Source of the DNA: Leptospira chreensis | Lineage (GTDB): Bacteria > Spirochaetota > Leptospiria > Leptospirales > Leptospiraceae | NCBI RefSeq assembly: GCF_016919165.1 | Contig: NZ_JAFFPS010000057.1 | Coordinates: forward strand, 124,001 to 188,000 | Length of the DNA: 64,000 nt | Direction of reading: 5' to 3' | Notes under the pieces: generated by a model | Seen by the model: only the letters and a program-made list of their open reading frames with translations | Database searches by the model: none | Told to the model about the DNA's origin: nothing | Made by a program: the position numbers and the translations under genes | Part shown: one piece after another, positions 16,942 through 26,613 of the stretch | How positions within the stretch are numbered: position 1 is the first letter of the stretch | Layout: each line of letters starts with the position of its first letter

Positions 16942-18108
16942 ATGCCAGTCCTCCCCGAATGGATTAATTTTCAATTTCCTCCTAAAATTCACTTCGAAAT
17001 CGATTGTGGGTACAAACTCGGATCTTTTGTTAAAAACATTGGGTCTCGAGTGGTTCTTATCACCACACAAAAAGAATTAGAAAACGCCGAAGAACTTTCC
17101 ATTATCAAAACCAGTCTCGAAAAACACGCCGAAGGTGTGATCATCTATGATGATATTGTAGACCGCGTTCATTTTAAAGATTTAGATTCCTGCGCCCACT
17201 TCCTTAGAATTTCCAATGCCGATTGTGTTGTTGCTTATGGTTCGTTCGAATCGGTAAATGCAGGTAAGGCGGCCGCCTTACTGGCAACCAATGATTTTTT
17301 TGCCGAAGATTTACTCGTAGGACGTAAACAACCCAAAAAAAAAGGTCTTCCCTTAGTGGTTGTGCCGACAAAACCCCTACTCGGAAATGAATGTTCTCCT
17401 TTCTTTTCTATCGTAGATGATAAAGATAAAAATAGAAAATACTTTGCACATGAATGGGCATTTCCAGAACTCATTGTCTCGGATCCGAAAATTGGTGCGG
17501 GTATGTCTAGCTCCGAAACAGCCAAAACGGGAATCTCCATTTTATCTGCGGCTGTTGATAGCATTCTTTCTAAATATGCCAACGAAATCACATCTTCCAC
17601 AGCACTTCGCTCCATCGAACTCATTTCCAAAAACATTGTTCCCGCCATTCGGGAACCTAGAAACCTAGGACCGAAGAACTCGATTTATGCGGCAAGTCTA
17701 CTGGCTGGCATTGCACAATCTACAAGTAGCCTTGGCCTTTGTTATGCCTTGTCACTAGCTGTAACGACCGTTACCAATCTTGATATCTTTCAAAGTATGT
17801 CGATCCTCCTCCCTCACGTTATGGAATACAACTTAACCTCCTCTGCCGGTAAGTATGTAATGATTGCAAGAGCCCTCGATGAAGATGTGACGAATATCTC
17901 CGTCATTGAAGCTGCGATCAAAGCGGTGGAAGGGATTCGTAAAATCTATTTGGAACTTCGAATTCCTCAAAGGTTGTCGGAATACGAAGTGAAAAAAATC
18001 GATTTACCGGGGATTGCTACCCTGGCAGCAACTTACTCGTTTCTTGATTGTCTTCCTAGAGAACTTCCCAAAAATGAAATCGAAACCATCCTTGTGGCTG
18101 CGTTTTAG
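16942..18108 (+). CDS. Degenerate iron-containing alcohol dehydrogenase-family protein (right copy)
   Basis: Identical to 7432-8598. It keeps the fold landmarks (LLPHVMEYN) but lacks the Asp and three His metal ligands and the Gly-rich nucleotide loop of active Fe-ADHs. It starts a three-gene operon with 18115 and 18357. It may be a non-catalytic or repurposed family member. Confidence 0.75.
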   Translation: MPVLPEWINFQFPPKIHFEIDCGYKLGSFVKNIGSRVVLITTQKELENAEELSIIKTSLEKHAEGVIIYDDIVDRVHFKDLDSCAHFLRISNADCVVAYGSFESVNAGKAAALLATNDFFAEDLLVGRKQPKKKGLPLVVVPTKPLLGNECSPFFSIVDDKDKNRKYFAHEWAFPELIVSDPKIGAGMSSSETAKTGISILSAAVDSILSKYANEITSSTALRSIELISKNIVPAIREPRNLGPKNSIYAASLLAGIAQSTSSLGLCYALSLAVTTVTNLDIFQSMSILLPHVMEYNLTSSAGKYVMIARALDEDVTNISVIEAAIKAVEGIRKIYLELRIPQRLSEYEVKKIDLPGIATLAATYSFLDCLPRELPKNEIETILVAAF

Positions 18109-18114
18109 GTTCCC

Positions 18115-18360
18115 TTGATCCAACTGACGGAATTCGAAAAAAAACTATTAGAAACCTTTACTCTCAGTGACCGCGATGCCAGACGATTACAAAGAGTCAT
18201 CCAAGACCTTTCGATTGTTGTGGGGATGGAACACGAAGAGATCTATGACTTCATGCGTTTTGGAGTCGAAAATGAGTTGGAAATTTTAAAAACTGATTAT
18301 AATTGGGAGCACTTTAGAATCCGAATTCAGAAAAAACTGAAAAAATCCCCTCCCCTTTGA
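18115..18360 (+). CDS. Small helical protein, unknown function (right copy)
   Basis: Identical 81-residue product to 7180-7425, TTG start six bases after the iron-ADH-like stop and a four-base overlap with the FliG-like gene. It is charged and helical, with no known motif. Confidence 0.6.
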   Translation: MIQLTEFEKKLLETFTLSDRDARRLQRVIQDLSIVVGMEHEEIYDFMRFGVENELEILKTDYNWEHFRIRIQKKLKKSPPL

Positions 18361-19535
18361 TATACAGCCAAGGAAACAATTACCATTTTTTCTTAAGCAC
18401 AACCGACTCGGTTGCCAGGTTCCAAACTTCCATCGATCCCTTTTATCCAATTCCCAAAAACCAGATTCCAGAACTCCCTTCTGTCACCACAGACCCCATT
18501 CTCATTCCTCAGTTTTTATATTCCTTACAATACAATAGACAAACTTTCTCTGTAAAACCGGTTACTACACCCACTTACATGGGTAGCATAAAGCCACAGA
18601 GAGATTCAGAAACCAAACCAAAGCCGGGATTTGGATCTCTCCTAACGGAAATGGGTGGGATGCGTAATTCTCCCTCCCCACTCTTTCGTTCCAAACGAGA
18701 CCAGTTCGAATCGGCGAAGTATTTGTCCCTTAGAGACATCATCCATCCAGAACTCTCGGAAATCTTGGTGCGTGAAAAAATAGAAACTCTTTACTTCGAT
18801 GCCAAAAGTAAAACCTATCTCTTTCGCTTGGTATCCATTCTTTTTTCGGGAACTCCGGGGGAAGAAGAAACCATAGTTTCTAATTTATTTCGTCATGAAC
18901 CCGAGTTTGCCAAATTCTTAAACAAACAGATGTTTACCGTAGAAATGATCCCTCTAATCCATGGATCTTTTTTACAAGAGATCCTCCGTCAACATGATGA
19001 AAGGTATATCAAATATATTCTACCTACACTTTCGAAACCAGTAATGGAAGTGATTCGGTCTTCTATATCCAAAAATAAAATGAAACATATCATGGACGGG
19101 CCCTTTCTAAAACCGCCGGACGGAGAGGATCTGGTAACCATTATGGAAACGGAAACTTTCAAACGCTTTGCAAGAAATATCTATTATGAAGAAGGATCGA
19201 TATTTACTTATAGAGAAAAGGGAGAGGAGGAATTCAAAGAAGAAATTTCTTTTACTAATGCAGAGAAAATCAATTTCTTCGTCGATGGTGGTCTTCTCAG
19301 TTTCTATGGAAAAACCAAAACAAAGTTATTTTTTAAAACTAATGATTGGATGGAATGTTTACGCTTTGATTTCTTTTTATCTCGCAAAGAAATAGAAACT
19401 ACCGAGTTTCATAGATTACCACCCGACTTACTGATTGAAGTCCCCTATTATCCAACAGGAATCTTTCTTGTGGGAGCCGGGGTTACCAAAGAAAGAAAAC
19501 CTTTTGAATTTTCCCTTCTTTGGTTTGATTATTGA
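18357..19535 (+). CDS. FliG C-terminal-domain-like protein (right copy)
   Basis: Identical 392-residue product to 6005-7183. The central ~100 residues resemble the FliG middle/C-terminal helices (MFTVEMIPLI, FLQEILR, KMKHIMD). The flanking parts are not recognised. It is last in its operon. Confidence 0.6.
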   Translation: MIYSQGNNYHFFLSTTDSVARFQTSIDPFYPIPKNQIPELPSVTTDPILIPQFLYSLQYNRQTFSVKPVTTPTYMGSIKPQRDSETKPKPGFGSLLTEMGGMRNSPSPLFRSKRDQFESAKYLSLRDIIHPELSEILVREKIETLYFDAKSKTYLFRLVSILFSGTPGEEETIVSNLFRHEPEFAKFLNKQMFTVEMIPLIHGSFLQEILRQHDERYIKYILPTLSKPVMEVIRSSISKNKMKHIMDGPFLKPPDGEDLVTIMETETFKRFARNIYYEEGSIFTYREKGEEEFKEEISFTNAEKINFFVDGGLLSFYGKTKTKLFFKTNDWMECLRFDFFLSRKEIETTEFHRLPPDLLIEVPYYPTGIFLVGAGVTKERKPFEFSLLWFDY

Positions 19536-19602
19536 ATTTTGCGAAACAAGGTTTGTCATTTTTCACTAGACTTGCCTGTCATTTTCTCTACATTAATGAG
19601 GC

Positions 19603-20097
19603 ATGGCGCATTCGAAAAACCATAACTCTCTTAAGAATGGATTCCCATACTTCATTGCAAGTTTCTTATTTGTAATTTATTATCTTCTCTTGTATTTAGT
19701 TCCCCCTCCCCCAAATGATACTTCCCAATTGCATGCCTGGATTTCGGAATGGAAAACGTATTTACAAATTGCTGATGAAATTTTAATCTTCGCCACACTC
19801 GCTCTACTTCCTTCCATCTATACCCTAACAAATCCAAGGAAACAGAACCAGTCGCCAGTTGCTTTATTTGCCTCTGGTTTGTTTTTCTTAATTGTGATTC
19901 CTATGTATGTTCTCGTGGATTTACTTTTCGGTCGGTTGGTCTATCCTGTAAATGTCTATCCTCTCTCAGAAGATAGTATCGTTTTTATCTTAAGTTTGAT
20001 TTCAGGAACCAACCATATGATCTCCCTGGTTACAGCTCTAGCGATAGTATTGTATAGTAAAGCTTTTAGAAAAAAAAGCGGAGGAGGTTTGGGCTGA
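19603..20097 (+). pseudogene. Multi-pass membrane protein, truncated by premature stop (right copy)
   Basis: Counterpart of the 220-residue protein at 5275-5937. The first ~148 residues are identical. The altered tract then changes several residues (for example ILLYSIAFRKKT becomes IVLYSKAFRKKS) and creates a TGA after 164 residues, removing the last two hydrophobic segments. The remaining sequence to 20265 still matches the left copy and would be in frame, so this is a disrupted duplicate, not a different gene. Confidence 0.75.
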
Positions 20098-20139
20098 GGG
20101 TTTGGACTCCTTGTGTGTCGACTCCAAAATATCGCAAGG
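20046..20139. other. Transversion-only altered tract (right version)
   Basis: Mirror of 5401-5494, carrying 14 substitutions and no indels. Read on the gene strand the changes are T to A, C to G, G to C, T to G and A to C, with no transition. They show no third-codon-position preference and introduce a stop. The tract is bracketed by CCCTGGTTAC at 20024-20033 and 20143-20152. New hexamers AAGCTT (20059-20064) and GTCGAC (20117-20122) exist only in this arm. Confidence 0.9.
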
Positions 20140-20289
20140 TTCCCCTGGTTACTTCCACCAGGGTTTTTACTTTTTTGCCAATTGAGTTTTCCGATTTGGT
20201 TATTATCGATCGGTTTTTATTTTCTGAAAAACGAAAACGAAGAGCCGAATACACCAAACAGATAGCAACTAACAATACTTTGGATTGGT

Positions 20290-21786
20290 TTAGTTTCCCG
20301 TTTTGACTCGGGAGATGCCCCAGTTCCATTTATTGATTTCTTCTTTTCGTTCGTCATCTTTCATCTTAGGAACAAACTGAGTGGTTTTCTGTTCTTCCTT
20401 ACGAAGGCTTGCTACGGATTTAAAAAATCCTCTTTCCAGACCTGCAAGGTAAGCGGCCCCAAGAACGGTTGTGTCTACGTTACTTGGGCGAATGACTTTT
20501 GTTCCGAGAATGTCTGCTTGGAATTGCATAAGCCAAGCATTGGAAGTGGCTCCTCCGTCCACACGTAAGAATTTCAAAGGTTTTCCCGTTTCCTTTTCCA
20601 TGGCATTGGCCAGTTCATAAGACTGCAAAGCAATGGCTTTGAGAGCGGCCCTTGTGATTTGGGCAGCTGTTGTGTCACGCGAGAGTCCAAAGATGGCACC
20701 ACGGGCTTCTTGGTCCCAATGGGGAGCACCAAGACCTGCAAAGGCTGGAACAAAAACCAAATCATCTTTTGTTTTAATGGCTTTGACCAATTTTTCCGAG
20801 TCTTTGGAATACTTAAAAAATTCTAAATTATCTCGGAGGAATTGAACCACAGCCCCACCAATAAAAACAGATCCTTCCAAACAATACACTGTTTTGCCTT
20901 CAGGACCGAGTGCCAGTGTGGTGATAAGGCCTTGGTTCGAAATACGAAATTCATCCCCCACATTGAAGAGTAAAAAACATCCGGTTCCATAAGTGTTTTT
21001 GGCCTCACCTGGTTCTGTACAGAGTTGGCCAAAAAGTGCTCCTTGTTGGTCTCCCACAAGAGAAGAAATGGGAATTCCATCAGGAAGAGATTTTACGCTG
21101 GAAGTGAATCCAAACAAATTTTTGGAATTGAATGCCTTAGGCAACATAGACATAGGAACTCGTAAAATATCACAAAGTTCTTCATCCCATTCTTTGGTTT
21201 GGATATTGAATAGGAGAGTTCTTGAGGCATTGGTATGGTCTGTTTTGTGTTCTTTATGACCGGTGAGTTTGTACAAAAGCCAAGTGTCGATGGTTCCAAA
21301 TAACAAATCACCCTTTTCTGCTTTCGCACGAGCACCCTTTACGTTATCTAGAATCCATTGGATTTTGGTTCCTGAAAAATAAGCATCGAGAACAAGGCCC
21401 GTTTTATTGCGAAAGTTAGAATCTAAACTTTGTTTTTTTAAGTCCTTACAAATATCAGAGGTTCTTCTACATTGCCAAACAATGGCGTTGTACACGGGTT
21501 TGCCGGTCTTTTTATCCCAAACGACAGAGGTTTCTCTTTGGTTTGTGATACCAATGGCTACAGCATCTTTGGGATTTAGATTTCCATTTTTGATAGCGGT
21601 TCCGATGAGTTTCTGAGTTTTTACCCAGATCTCTTCTGGGTCATGTTCTACCCAACCTGGTTTCGGATAATATTGTTTGAATTCTTGGTATGCGGATGAA
21701 ATTACTTTTCCTTTGTCGTTAAAACAAAATGTACGAATTCCTGTAGTCCCTGCATCAATCCCAATGATATAACTTTTTTTTGCCAT
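20290..21786 (-). CDS. glpK: Glycerol kinase GlpK (right copy)
   Basis: Identical 498-residue protein to 3754-5250. It is an FGGY kinase producing glycerol 3-phosphate, with GIDAGTTGIR, GDQQGALFGQ and DGGATSNAWL segments. It lies one base downstream of the MBL-fold gene and is probably co-transcribed with it. Confidence 0.96.
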   Translation of the reverse strand: MAKKSYIIGIDAGTTGIRTFCFNDKGKVISSAYQEFKQYYPKPGWVEHDPEEIWVKTQKLIGTAIKNGNLNPKDAVAIGITNQRETSVVWDKKTGKPVYNAIVWQCRRTSDICKDLKKQSLDSNFRNKTGLVLDAYFSGTKIQWILDNVKGARAKAEKGDLLFGTIDTWLLYKLTGHKEHKTDHTNASRTLLFNIQTKEWDEELCDILRVPMSMLPKAFNSKNLFGFTSSVKSLPDGIPISSLVGDQQGALFGQLCTEPGEAKNTYGTGCFLLFNVGDEFRISNQGLITTLALGPEGKTVYCLEGSVFIGGAVVQFLRDNLEFFKYSKDSEKLVKAIKTKDDLVFVPAFAGLGAPHWDQEARGAIFGLSRDTTAAQITRAALKAIALQSYELANAMEKETGKPLKFLRVDGGATSNAWLMQFQADILGTKVIRPSNVDTTVLGAAYLAGLERGFFKSVASLRKEEQKTTQFVPKMKDDERKEEINKWNWGISRVKTGN

Positions 21787-21787
21787 A

Positions 21788-22744
21788 TTAAACCTCTATT
21801 TCCAAACCTTCGTAAGCCATAATAATTTCTAATGCACCGTGAGGATCAAACATCTCTTTGTATTTGAGAGCTCGTAAATATACCAAGTCTAACTTTTCAT
21901 CATCATACGATGGATCATGATGAAACATTACTAGTTTTTTTACCTTCGCACGAAGGGCTATGTCTGTAGCAATGGACGCCGAACTATGACCCCAGTCAAT
22001 TTTTTGAAGTGATTCTTCGAATGTATATTGTGTATCAAAAACCAAAACATCGGCATCACGGAAATAATCGATATAAGTATCAATGTTTTCCATTTCTTCT
22101 AAATTGAATTCGGCATCGGATGCAAAGATGATAGCCTTTCCCTCTTCCATAAATCGATAGGAGAAACTCCCTCCCGGATGACGCACGGCTTTACTAAATG
22201 CCTGGATATGTGGTCCAAGAGAAATGGTTTCTCCTTCTTCAATGTACTGGAATGTTTTTTTGGCAGCATAGTGATCAAAGGAGACAGGAAAATGAGTGAA
22301 GACAAATTGATGTTCCAACCTTTTTTCTGCATCGTTCATAGAAGAGATAAATTCGAAATGATTGCCTGGTAAAAAAAGAGGAACAAAAAACGGAATCCCT
22401 TGGATATGATCCCAGTGGGTATGAGTTAAGATCCAATACGCATGCCCCGTTCCCTTCCCAAAATCAGAGCCCATAATTTGGTTTCCAAGCTCCCTAAGTC
22501 CCGTTCCTCCATCAATGATGATTAGGTTCTCTTCTTTGTCACGAATTTCTATACAGGTCGTATTACCGCCGTAAGTTGATGACGAAGAAAAACTTAAAGA
22601 TTTGAGAAAACTATGGATACTTTGTTCGTTTTGAATGTCTGTGGGACTTGCCAAAGAAAGGATTTTTTCAATTTTATGTTTAACACTTTCAGGCCGAATG
22701 GGTGAACCAATGGAACCGCGGACACCCCAAAACTTGATTTTCAT
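21788..22744 (-). CDS. Metallo-beta-lactamase-fold hydrolase (right copy)
   Basis: Identical to 2796-3752: a 318-residue MBL-fold protein with THTHWDH zinc motif, likely a phosphodiesterase-type hydrolase of unknown substrate. It is divergent from the STAS gene and upstream of glpK. Confidence 0.88.
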   Translation of the reverse strand: MKIKFWGVRGSIGSPIRPESVKHKIEKILSLASPTDIQNEQSIHSFLKSLSFSSSSTYGGNTTCIEIRDKEENLIIIDGGTGLRELGNQIMGSDFGKGTGHAYWILTHTHWDHIQGIPFFVPLFLPGNHFEFISSMNDAEKRLEHQFVFTHFPVSFDHYAAKKTFQYIEEGETISLGPHIQAFSKAVRHPGGSFSYRFMEEGKAIIFASDAEFNLEEMENIDTYIDYFRDADVLVFDTQYTFEESLQKIDWGHSSASIATDIALRAKVKKLVMFHHDPSYDDEKLDLVYLRALKYKEMFDPHGALEIIMAYEGLEIEV

Positions 22745-22829
22745 TGCTCTTTTTCTAGAGTCCTTTTTTGAAAAATCAAACGTTTTTTGATTGTATTTGG
22801 TTCTTTCAGATGTTGTCTTAACTGAAGTT

Positions 22830-23147
22830 ATGTTTCAGTATGAAATTAAACGAGAGAATGAAAAGGCCTTTGTCCATCTAGAAGGTTCCCTGTCCCTTCG
22901 TGACAGTCCCAAACTTCGAACGGATATCAAATCGCTGATCGATACAGAAGAAATCAAAGAGCTAGTTTTAGACTTTAAAAATTTGAGTTACCTAGATTCT
23001 TCTGGAGTGGGAATCCTACTCCATACCTACAGTTGGACAAAAGAAAAAAATAAAGAGGTTCGTATCATCAACCTTTCCGCTGAAGTGCGAACCATATTTA
23101 CCGTTGCCAACCTTTTGGATATCTTCCAACTCAAAGAAGAAACCTAA
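22830..23147 (+). CDS. STAS-domain anti-sigma factor antagonist (right copy)
   Basis: Identical to 2393-2710: a 105-residue STAS protein with the phosphorylatable LDSSGVG loop. The ATG at 22830 is preferred over the upstream TTG at 22791. It converges on pssA with a four-base overlap. Confidence 0.88.
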   Translation: MFQYEIKRENEKAFVHLEGSLSLRDSPKLRTDIKSLIDTEEIKELVLDFKNLSYLDSSGVGILLHTYSWTKEKNKEVRIINLSAEVRTIFTVANLLDIFQLKEET

Positions 23148-23899
23148 ACTCGGTAGTCCTGAATGGTTTGGATGAGAAAAGAGACAATTCCACTAAACAC
23201 ATAAAACCCAACCGCCCCATACATCACATAAGGCCAACGGTAGAATCCAATTGCCAGTAACAATAGGCCAAGACCGACGATAACAATCCCTAATTTTTTC
23301 CAAGAGAAAAGTCCGCGAATGGCAACTTGTGGTTTGCTATATCTTAGAGTCGAAACCATAAGAAGAGCGGTGATCACAAAAAAGAGAACTGCTGTCCAAA
23401 CAGGCACTTGAGAGACAGAAAACACCAAAGGGAAAATTCCAATCACAACCCCGGCCACTGGAGACGGAAGTCCATTGAAAGACTTTGGATCGTGGGCTAC
23501 ATTGAACCGAGCAAGCCTGTAAGCCGCACAGATCGGATACAAAGCTGCGATGAACATACCTAAAGGAAAGTAATCCGGTTTGTCAAAGATATCCAATTTG
23601 ATATCATAGAAGAACATTTTGTACGATAAAAATCCGGGGGCGATGCCGAATGTAGTGAGATCGGCAAGACTGTCTAAGTCCGCCCCAAGTTCGCTTGTAC
23701 AGTTGAGGGCACGAGCGGCCATTCCGTCAAATCCATCGAATAACGCGGCTAAGATGATAAACACTCCTGCCAGGGAATAAAGTTCGTGGGAATTTGTGTG
23801 GGATGGATTGGTTTCAGCAACCAGGAGCATAGAAACAAACCCTAAGGTTAAGTTTCCGAGAGTCAGTGTATTGGGGATCCAAGTAAGTTTTAGTTTCAT
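23144..23899 (-). CDS. pssA: CDP-diacylglycerol-serine O-phosphatidyltransferase (right copy)
   Basis: Identical to 1641-2396: a CDP-alcohol phosphatidyltransferase with a complete D-G-x2-A-R-x8-G-x3-D-x3-D motif. It is the last gene of the lexA-lipoprotein-ctp-tsaD-pssA run on the minus strand. Confidence 0.88.
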   Translation of the reverse strand: MKLKLTWIPNTLTLGNLTLGFVSMLLVAETNPSHTNSHELYSLAGVFIILAALFDGFDGMAARALNCTSELGADLDSLADLTTFGIAPGFLSYKMFFYDIKLDIFDKPDYFPLGMFIAALYPICAAYRLARFNVAHDPKSFNGLPSPVAGVVIGIFPLVFSVSQVPVWTAVLFFVITALLMVSTLRYSKPQVAIRGLFSWKKLGIVIVGLGLLLLAIGFYRWPYVMYGAVGFYVFSGIVSFLIQTIQDYRV

Positions 23900-24921
23900 A
23901 ATGTTTGTTCAAAGTTTCGCTTGGGACTTACCTTAAAGTCGAGCCCCACAAAAGATTTTTGTTTCCAGAGATGGTATCCAAGACATGCCACCATCGCTCC
24001 GTTATCTGTGCAGTAAATTTTTTTGCCAGGATAAAATAGGTCAAATTGGGATCTTTCTTTTTCGGCTTCCAAACTCTCCCGGAGTTTCCCGTTGGCGAGG
24101 ACCCCACCGGCCGCGACTACAGTCCGAATTCCGGTTTTGGCAATGGCTTTGCGGATATTACGGGTGACGAGTTCGAAGGCCGTCTTTTGGAAGAAGTAGG
24201 AAATTTTTTCCACAGGGGGAGCTTCCGCATGGGCTTTCAGGTAATAAAGGACAGCTGTCTTTAACCCGCTATAGGAAAACCGAATCTTATCCTCACCGTC
24301 TTCTTTTAGAAGTTTTGGAAAAGGATTCACTTCCGCTTCCCCGAGTTTGTAGGCATTGGCCTTGGCTTCCAAATAAGGGCCACCCGGATAAGGAAGGTTT
24401 AAGACAGCACTCACTTTATCAAAGGCTTCGCCGAGGGAATCGTCCTGTGTATCGGCAAGGATTTGTAAATCACCAAACCCTTGGTAAAGATAGATGGAAG
24501 AGTTTCCTCCCGACAAAAGGACTCCGAGCCAAGGAAAGGGGGGAAGTTCTCTTTCTAAACCAATCACTGCCAAATGGGCTTCGAGATGATTGACGGCCAC
24601 AATAGGAATTTGATGCACGAGAGATATACAACGGGCAAGCTGTGCCCCAATCATAAGGGAACCAACTAACCCGGGATAGGTTGTCACAGCTACATAGTCC
24701 AATTCAGAATATTCGATGCCCGCCTCTTCCATAGAAACAGCGAGGAGAGAGTTGATTTTTTCTAAATGGGCACGGGATGCAATTTCTGGAACCACACCAC
24801 GGTAGGGAGAATGGGAATCGATTTGGCTATAGATTTTTAGAGATAGGAGATCCTTACCATCGCGAACGATGGCAATAGAGGTTTCATCACAACTGGATTC
24901 AATGCCTAACCCGTAGGCCAT
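23896..24921 (-). CDS. tsaD: tRNA threonylcarbamoyltransferase TsaD (right copy)
   Basis: Identical to 619-1644: TsaD with HLEAH metal site, modifying A37 of ANN-decoding tRNAs. It overlaps ctp by one base and pssA by four. This copy sits in the longer intact operon context and is the better candidate for the native locus. Confidence 0.96.
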   Translation of the reverse strand: MAYGLGIESSCDETSIAIVRDGKDLLSLKIYSQIDSHSPYRGVVPEIASRAHLEKINSLLAVSMEEAGIEYSELDYVAVTTYPGLVGSLMIGAQLARCISLVHQIPIVAVNHLEAHLAVIGLERELPPFPWLGVLLSGGNSSIYLYQGFGDLQILADTQDDSLGEAFDKVSAVLNLPYPGGPYLEAKANAYKLGEAEVNPFPKLLKEDGEDKIRFSYSGLKTAVLYYLKAHAEAPPVEKISYFFQKTAFELVTRNIRKAIAKTGIRTVVAAGGVLANGKLRESLEAEKERSQFDLFYPGKKIYCTDNGAMVACLGYHLWKQKSFVGLDFKVSPKRNFEQTL

Positions 24922-26300
24922 TACTTCAAGATACGAATGGCTTCAGCAAGTTGTGTATCTAAATCCAATCTTGGTTTTGCATTCGAAGAACCAGCTCTCA
25001 TTTCATTAAATAAAAAGATCCGAGTGACTGAATCTGAAATGGTTAGGTTTTCTTTTTTCAGTAGAGCAGAAAAATCAGCCAGAGCGGTATCATTGTATTC
25101 TGGATGAGTTTCTAAAAAGGGACGAATCAAATTCTTTTTAAAAAGTTTTTCCAAGACATACTTTTCATCTTCGCTTGCGGCAATCGGGTTCACGATATGA
25201 TCAGGTGTGATTCCTTTTCCATGAATCGATACCCCAGATGGTGTATAGTATTTTTGGATGGTGATGGCAACACCCGTTCCCCCAGAGAGAGGAAAAATCG
25301 ACTGCACACTTCCCTTTCCAAAACTTTGAGTTCCCACCACCACAGCACGTTTGTTATCTTTTAAAGCACCCGCTAAAATTTCAGAAGCACTGGCAGATCC
25401 CCCGTTCACTAAAATAGCAACCGGTATGTCTAAAAACTTTTTCTCTTTTTTATCTGCCTTATAACTTTTTACAAGAACCCCACCCCGACCTTTTACAGAG
25501 ACAATCTCCGCCTCTGGTGGCAAAAAGAGATCGGCGAGGTCAATGGCCAAATCCAAAAGCCCACCGGGATTCATTCGTAAATCGATCACAAGTTTTTTAG
25601 CACCCGCATCTTTCATCGCAGTCACGGCATTTGCAAATTCTTTGGCTGTGGTTTCTTTTCCCATAAACTGAACGAGTTTGATATAACCGGTTTGGGTTTC
25701 TGGAAGGTAATGGGATCTTACATATCGAATTTGAATGAGTTCTCTGACTAAATTGACCACAAAAGGATCTTTGATTCCCTTTCTTTCTATCTTCATAGAA
25801 ATGGAGGATCCCACATCCCCACGCATCATCCCAATGGATTCGGATAGAGAAACAGACTTGGTACTTTTTCCGTTGATCTCTGTGATTTTGTCTTGGGGTT
25901 GGAGTCCGGCCTTCCAAGCAGGGGTTCCTTCGATGGGAGCTACGATGATAAAAGCGTTTTCTTGAAAACTAATCTCCACACCAATTCCGCCGAAACTTCC
26001 TTTGGTTTCATTTTGTAATTCACCAAATTCATCAGTATCTAAAAACCTTGTATGCGGATCACCTAAACTTTGTAAGGCTCCAAGGATGGCGCCCGTATAG
26101 ATTTTTTTTTCGTCTTGCGGGTCTACAAAATCATTTTCAATATAAGAAACCACTTCATGTAGAATTTGTAAGTATTTTTCCCCGTCAGTGGATATGGCTT
26201 TCACCTTCTCCTGACTTGTAAAAAAAACAAGTACCACCAAACAGAAGGTTACACTTCCCCAAACCAGACGTTCCGATATTTTGATTTTATTCATTTCCAT
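24921..26300 (-). CDS. ctpA: C-terminal processing protease Ctp (S41 family), full length
   Basis: 459 residues. A single N-terminal membrane anchor (about residues 11-28) places the rest in the periplasm. A PDZ domain at about residues 103-175 (GGIGVEIS to IERKG) recognises substrate C-termini. The S41 catalytic domain follows, with Ser304 (GGSASASEI) and Lys329 (SFGKG), 25 residues apart as in characterised Ctp enzymes. Length suits CtpA. The start overlaps the upstream lipoprotein gene by 14 bases, or by 8 if Met3 is used. The last 205 codons are duplicated at 2-619. Confidence 0.94.
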   Translation of the reverse strand: MEMNKIKISERLVWGSVTFCLVVLVFFTSQEKVKAISTDGEKYLQILHEVVSYIENDFVDPQDEKKIYTGAILGALQSLGDPHTRFLDTDEFGELQNETKGSFGGIGVEISFQENAFIIVAPIEGTPAWKAGLQPQDKITEINGKSTKSVSLSESIGMMRGDVGSSISMKIERKGIKDPFVVNLVRELIQIRYVRSHYLPETQTGYIKLVQFMGKETTAKEFANAVTAMKDAGAKKLVIDLRMNPGGLLDLAIDLADLFLPPEAEIVSVKGRGGVLVKSYKADKKEKKFLDIPVAILVNGGSASASEILAGALKDNKRAVVVGTQSFGKGSVQSIFPLSGGTGVAITIQKYYTPSGVSIHGKGITPDHIVNPIAASEDEKYVLEKLFKKNLIRPFLETHPEYNDTALADFSALLKKENLTISDSVTRIFLFNEMRAGSSNAKPRLDLDTQLAEAIRILK

Positions 26301-26577
26301 AAATTGACTCGTAAAGGGCTTTGTTTTCTTTTTTTAACATTTCTTTGGCTTCCGGGATGGACAACCGGTAGACTTCGCAGGCCTCTTCAAAAAGAGCACT
26401 GTCTGTCGGTGTCGGTCTTTTGGTATCTGCCATAAGGCCAGTTTGGATCCGATTTTGAGCAAACCGTTCCAAGACACGTTTTAAGTCATAGGCATCAATT
26501 TCTTGTTTTTTAGGAGCGCAAGAGAGGATCAGTGAGAGAAGGAGAAATGTTGGGAAAGAGAAGAGATGTTTCGACAT
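26287..26577 (-). CDS. Small putative lipoprotein
   Basis: 96 residues from the ATG at 26577. A TTG at 26613, directly after the lexA stop, would add 12 residues ahead of the signal peptide. The hydrophobic leader ends in LSLILSC, a good lipobox, giving a lipidated protein with a short, charged helical mature part (about 75 residues). It lies between lexA and ctp and overlaps ctp by 14 bases, so it is likely co-expressed with the protease. Function unknown. Confidence 0.75.
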   Translation of the reverse strand: MSKHLFSFPTFLLLSLILSCAPKKQEIDAYDLKRVLERFAQNRIQTGLMADTKRPTPTDSALFEEACEVYRLSIPEAKEMLKKENKALYESIYGNE

Positions 26578-26613
26578 CCCTTCTAAACTCACTCCCAACC
26601 AGGGTTTGGTCAA

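Larger units (their letters stand above)
12996..25539. repeat. Right arm of the inverted duplication
   Basis: Reverse complement of 1-12544, starting with the 24-bp repeat in nadE and running to the base that mirrors window base 1. Beyond 25539 the sequence simply continues through the rest of ctp into lipoprotein and lexA genes. The right arm is therefore joined to ordinary single-copy chromosome, and the apparent end at 25539 is set only by the window edge on the other side. Confidence 0.97.

Noticed and set aside
1..25539. Composite transposon or integrated element
   Set aside because: No transposase, integrase, terminal repeats or target duplications are visible; all genes are housekeeping and match the surrounding sequence style.
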